Notes under the pieces: generated by a model
Told to the model about the DNA's origin: nothing
Databases searched by the model: none
What the model saw: the letters and a program-made list of their open reading frames with translations, nothing else
Made by a program: the position numbers and the translations under genes
Part shown: positions 6,332 to 8,157 of the stretch, piece by piece
How positions within the stretch are numbered: position 1 is the first letter of the stretch
How the letters are laid out: the number at the start of each line of letters is the position of its first letter
Assembly (NCBI GenBank): GCA_014534385.1
Contig: JACVRP010000157.1
Coordinates: 1 to 8,157, forward strand
Direction: 5' to 3'
DNA: 8,157 bases
Source: Cyanobacteria bacterium Co-bin13
GTDB lineage: Bacteria > Cyanobacteriota > Cyanobacteriia > Phormidesmidales > Phormidesmidaceae

Positions 6332-8095
6332 TTAAAACGGTGTTGGGCAGGACAGGTGAATTTCGCTGCCGGTATGGGGGTGTTGAAAGCGTAGCTCTCT
6401 TGCGTGGAGGTGCAGCCGCAGGTGGGCTGATGGGGTGCCGTAGATGCGATCGCCGCGAATGGGTGTGGCTAACCCTGCTGGATCGGCTGCATGGACTCTG
6501 AGCTGGTGGGTTCTGCCGGTAAGGGGAAAAAATTCAATCCGGGTGTGGGGTGCGGCTTTGGCTTGTAGAGGATCTTCTGGGCGAATTGACGGGGCGATGA
6601 CCTGAAAGCGGGTGAGGCTGGGCTTGCCTTCTTGCCGGTTAACTTTTTGTTTTGGGCGATCCTGGGGGTCGGCCGACAGCGGTAGGTCAATCAGCCCTGA
6701 CAGGCTTTTGATTGTGCCTTCTAAGACAGCTTCGTAGGTCTTTTGCACCTGCCGCTGCTGAAACTGGCGGCTGAGGTGCTGGCTGGTTTTAGGGTCGCGG
6801 GCCAGCAGCAGAATTCCGGAGGTGTCTTGGTCGAGGCGGTGAACGGCGATCAGGTTGCCCCCCTCTGGGTAGGCGTGGCGCAGGCGGCTGAGGACACTGT
6901 CTTGAGTGTCGAGGTAGCGGCCAGGGACGGACAGCAGCCCGGCGGGTTTATCAATGGCGACCAGCCATTCATCTTCGTAGAGGATGGGCAAGGCAGGGGA
7001 GGCTGGAGCGGCACTGGAGCTGTGGATCACCGCTAAAGACGCTATCCTCAGCGCAGGCTCCTGCGCCCCTACCAGAGGCTGCAGGGGTTTTAGTCCTGCT
7101 AGCAGAAAGCCCATGATGGGCTGGCAGCGGTCTTCGCAGGCTCCATAGAACTGCCCAGGTGACTTATCGCCGCTGGTTGAGGGACGCCCCCACCAAAACT
7201 CGGCCATAGCTAGGGGCGTTAATCCTTGAGTGGCGGCATGATGTAGCAGTTTTGGGGCGCAGCAGTCTCCGGTCCCGGTAGGCAGGCCTGTCTGAGACAG
7301 GGCCTCAATCGGTTGGGACTGGCCTGCGAAGTTGGTTAAGCGATAGGTTTCGTGCATCTGTGCCTGCAGCCGCCGGGAAAGCTCTTTGCGCTGGCGCTTG
7401 AGGGTCAGGATCTCGGAGCCGGCGGCTGCGATCGCATCTTCCAGCGGCCCCAGCACCGTTCCCCGTTCCTGCTTTAGCCGCCGCCGCTCTAGCCCATCCT
7501 GGCGACTTTGCTCGTCTAGGGCAGCAAGAGCAGTTGCCACTGCCTCTGGTTCATGGAGTTGAGTCTGCTGCCGCTGGGCCTGTCGCTGCTGTTTCCGCTG
7601 TTGGTGAACCTGGGTTAGCGCTTTTAGGCGGGCTTCAAATTCTTGGGACTGCACTCTAAACTTTTCCCGCTCAGGAATGTGGTGCAGTTCTATCAAGCGC
7701 TGTTTGATCCGATCCAGGGCAGCTAGGGTCTTGGCTTCCTCACAGGCAACTTGCTCTCGCCCCGGAATCGGCGGCACCCAACCCTCTACCTGGCCCTGGC
7801 CCTCTAGCAGCCCAGAGAACGCCTTCAAGACAGCCTGATCGCCTTTGGGAGTTTTTACCAGCAAAACCCCGTACATTTTGCCCTCGGTGTCAGGGCCACG
7901 CTCAGCGGCTAGTTGGGCCATGAGGGAATTTGAGATCGCACGCGCCAACCCTGTCCTCGGCAGCCGCAAAATCTGCCCCGTATACGGGCAGCGCCCTTCG
8001 TACCAGTAATCTGGAGGGGCTTCCGGGACAGCGGTATCGGATGCGATGAAGGCGGTTAGAGGGTGGAGCATGGCATCCCGCTCGTAGAAACCCAT
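6332..8095 (-). CDS. RluA-family pseudouridine synthase with long N-terminal extension
   Basis: This 587-residue protein has a C-terminal RluA-type domain (about 368-587). It carries ILYEDEWLVAIDKPAGLLSV, the signature HRLDQDTSG at 419-427 with the catalytic Asp at D422, KTYEAV at 452-457 and GRTHQLRVH at 527-535. It should convert uridine to pseudouridine in rRNA or tRNA; the target site cannot be told. RluA itself is only about 220 residues. Here about 335 residues precede it: RCPYTGQ (35-41), a Gln/Arg/Glu-rich coiled coil (about 125-250), then TGDCCAPKLL and MAEFWWG, and CEDRC (320-324). Such long forms occur in other bacteria but the extension's role is poorly known; the paired cysteines could bind metal. 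ATG 8095 has AGGGG 5 nt upstream and an in-frame stop further up, so the start is secure. Confidence 0.92.
   Translation of the reverse strand: MGFYERDAMLHPLTAFIASDTAVPEAPPDYWYEGRCPYTGQILRLPRTGLARAISNSLMAQLAAERGPDTEGKMYGVLLVKTPKGDQAVLKAFSGLLEGQGQVEGWVPPIPGREQVACEEAKTLAALDRIKQRLIELHHIPEREKFRVQSQEFEARLKALTQVHQQRKQQRQAQRQQTQLHEPEAVATALAALDEQSRQDGLERRRLKQERGTVLGPLEDAIAAAGSEILTLKRQRKELSRRLQAQMHETYRLTNFAGQSQPIEALSQTGLPTGTGDCCAPKLLHHAATQGLTPLAMAEFWWGRPSTSGDKSPGQFYGACEDRCQPIMGFLLAGLKPLQPLVGAQEPALRIASLAVIHSSSAAPASPALPILYEDEWLVAIDKPAGLLSVPGRYLDTQDSVLSRLRHAYPEGGNLIAVHRLDQDTSGILLLARDPKTSQHLSRQFQQRQVQKTYEAVLEGTIKSLSGLIDLPLSADPQDRPKQKVNRQEGKPSLTRFQVIAPSIRPEDPLQAKAAPHTRIEFFPLTGRTHQLRVHAADPAGLATPIRGDRIYGTPSAHLRLHLHARELRFQHPHTGSEIHLSCPTPF
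7051..7072 (-). repeat. REP-like palindrome inside the pseudouridine synthase gene
   Basis: GCGCAGG CT CCTGCGC (7051-7066) is a perfect inverted repeat that runs into CCCTAC, giving GTAGGGGCGCAGG on the minus strand. GCGCCCCTAC (7063-7072) is repeated exactly at 8098-8107, and TGCGCCCC also occurs in the stem at 3684-3716. The palindrome encodes residues 342-349, in the linker between the N-terminal extension and the RluA domain, where an insertion would be tolerated. Confidence 0.4.
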
Positions 8096-8103
8096 GAGCG
8101 CCC

Positions 8104-8157
8104 CTACGGTTCGCTATACAGCTCCATCACGCGGGTTACAGGCAGGCGCGACTGTGC
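8104..8157 (-). CDS. 3' end of an upstream minus-strand gene (partial, unrecognised)
   Basis: Read on the minus strand from the window edge, a frame stays open for 17 codons, ending RLPVTRVMELYSEP, and stops at TAG (8104-8106). I do not recognise the protein from this tail. The stop lies 8 nt before the pseudouridine synthase start, and its TAG is part of the TAGGGG ribosome-binding site of that gene. That spacing is typical of co-transcribed, translationally coupled genes. The short length keeps this tentative, but the sequence reads like a natural protein end. Confidence 0.5.
   Translation of the reverse strand, partial: AQSRLPVTRVMELYSEP

Noticed and set aside
6124..6501. 125-codon plus-strand frame spanning the glycosidase end and the G-rich spacer
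   Set aside because: It overlaps two firm genes, and its Arg/Gly-rich product is driven by the G-rich tract.
7248..7262. AGTTTTGGGGCGCAG, an exact 15-bp match to the stem at 3684-3698
   Set aside because: Here it encodes the conserved-looking CCAPKL motif with no palindrome around it, so it is most likely coincidence from coding constraint.

Overview
The window looks like ordinary chromosomal DNA from a cyanobacterium, probably a filamentous or Leptolyngbya-like one. Six copies of the octamer GCGATCGC (HIP1, the hyper-abundant cyanobacterial palindrome) occur in about 8 kb. The gene families also fit: a membrane-anchored SLH-domain protein, a membrane PIN/TRAM protein and a long RluA-type protein. 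I see no CRISPR array, transposase gene, phage gene, tRNA or rRNA, and no defence or biosynthetic cluster. I did not find a convincing new multi-gene system.

Layout. Positions 1-193 are a hairpin-rich leader, possibly overlapping the tail of an upstream gene. Then come a membrane PIN/TRAM protein (194-1273, +), a ferritin-like/hemerythrin protein (1526-2566, +), an SDR oxidoreductase of the YghA/general-stress-protein-39 group (2802-3665, +), an SLH-domain protein with an N-terminal membrane anchor (3787-4842, +) and a secreted GHL10-type glycosidase (5004-6254, +). A G-rich convergent spacer (6255-6331) leads to a 587-residue RluA-family pseudouridine synthase with a long N-terminal extension (6332-8095, -). 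On its upstream side, the end of another minus-strand gene appears to run off the window (8104-8157).

The five plus-strand genes are separated by spacers of about 120-250 bp holding hairpins, so they look like individually transcribed units and not a tight operon. Loose themes can be drawn: iron/oxygen and stress (hemerythrin, SDR) and cell envelope (SLH protein, glycosidase). The pseudouridine synthase probably shares a transcript with the gene upstream of it, because the two are only 8 nt apart.

The most interesting material is between genes. It includes a 102-bp MITE-like inverted-repeat element (2579-2680), a perfect 13-bp stem just upstream of the SDR gene, a row of four hairpins ahead of the PIN/TRAM gene, recurring GGGGCGC-type palindromes (one exactly in the interdomain linker of the pseudouridine synthase), and a strong G-quadruplex motif between the convergent genes.
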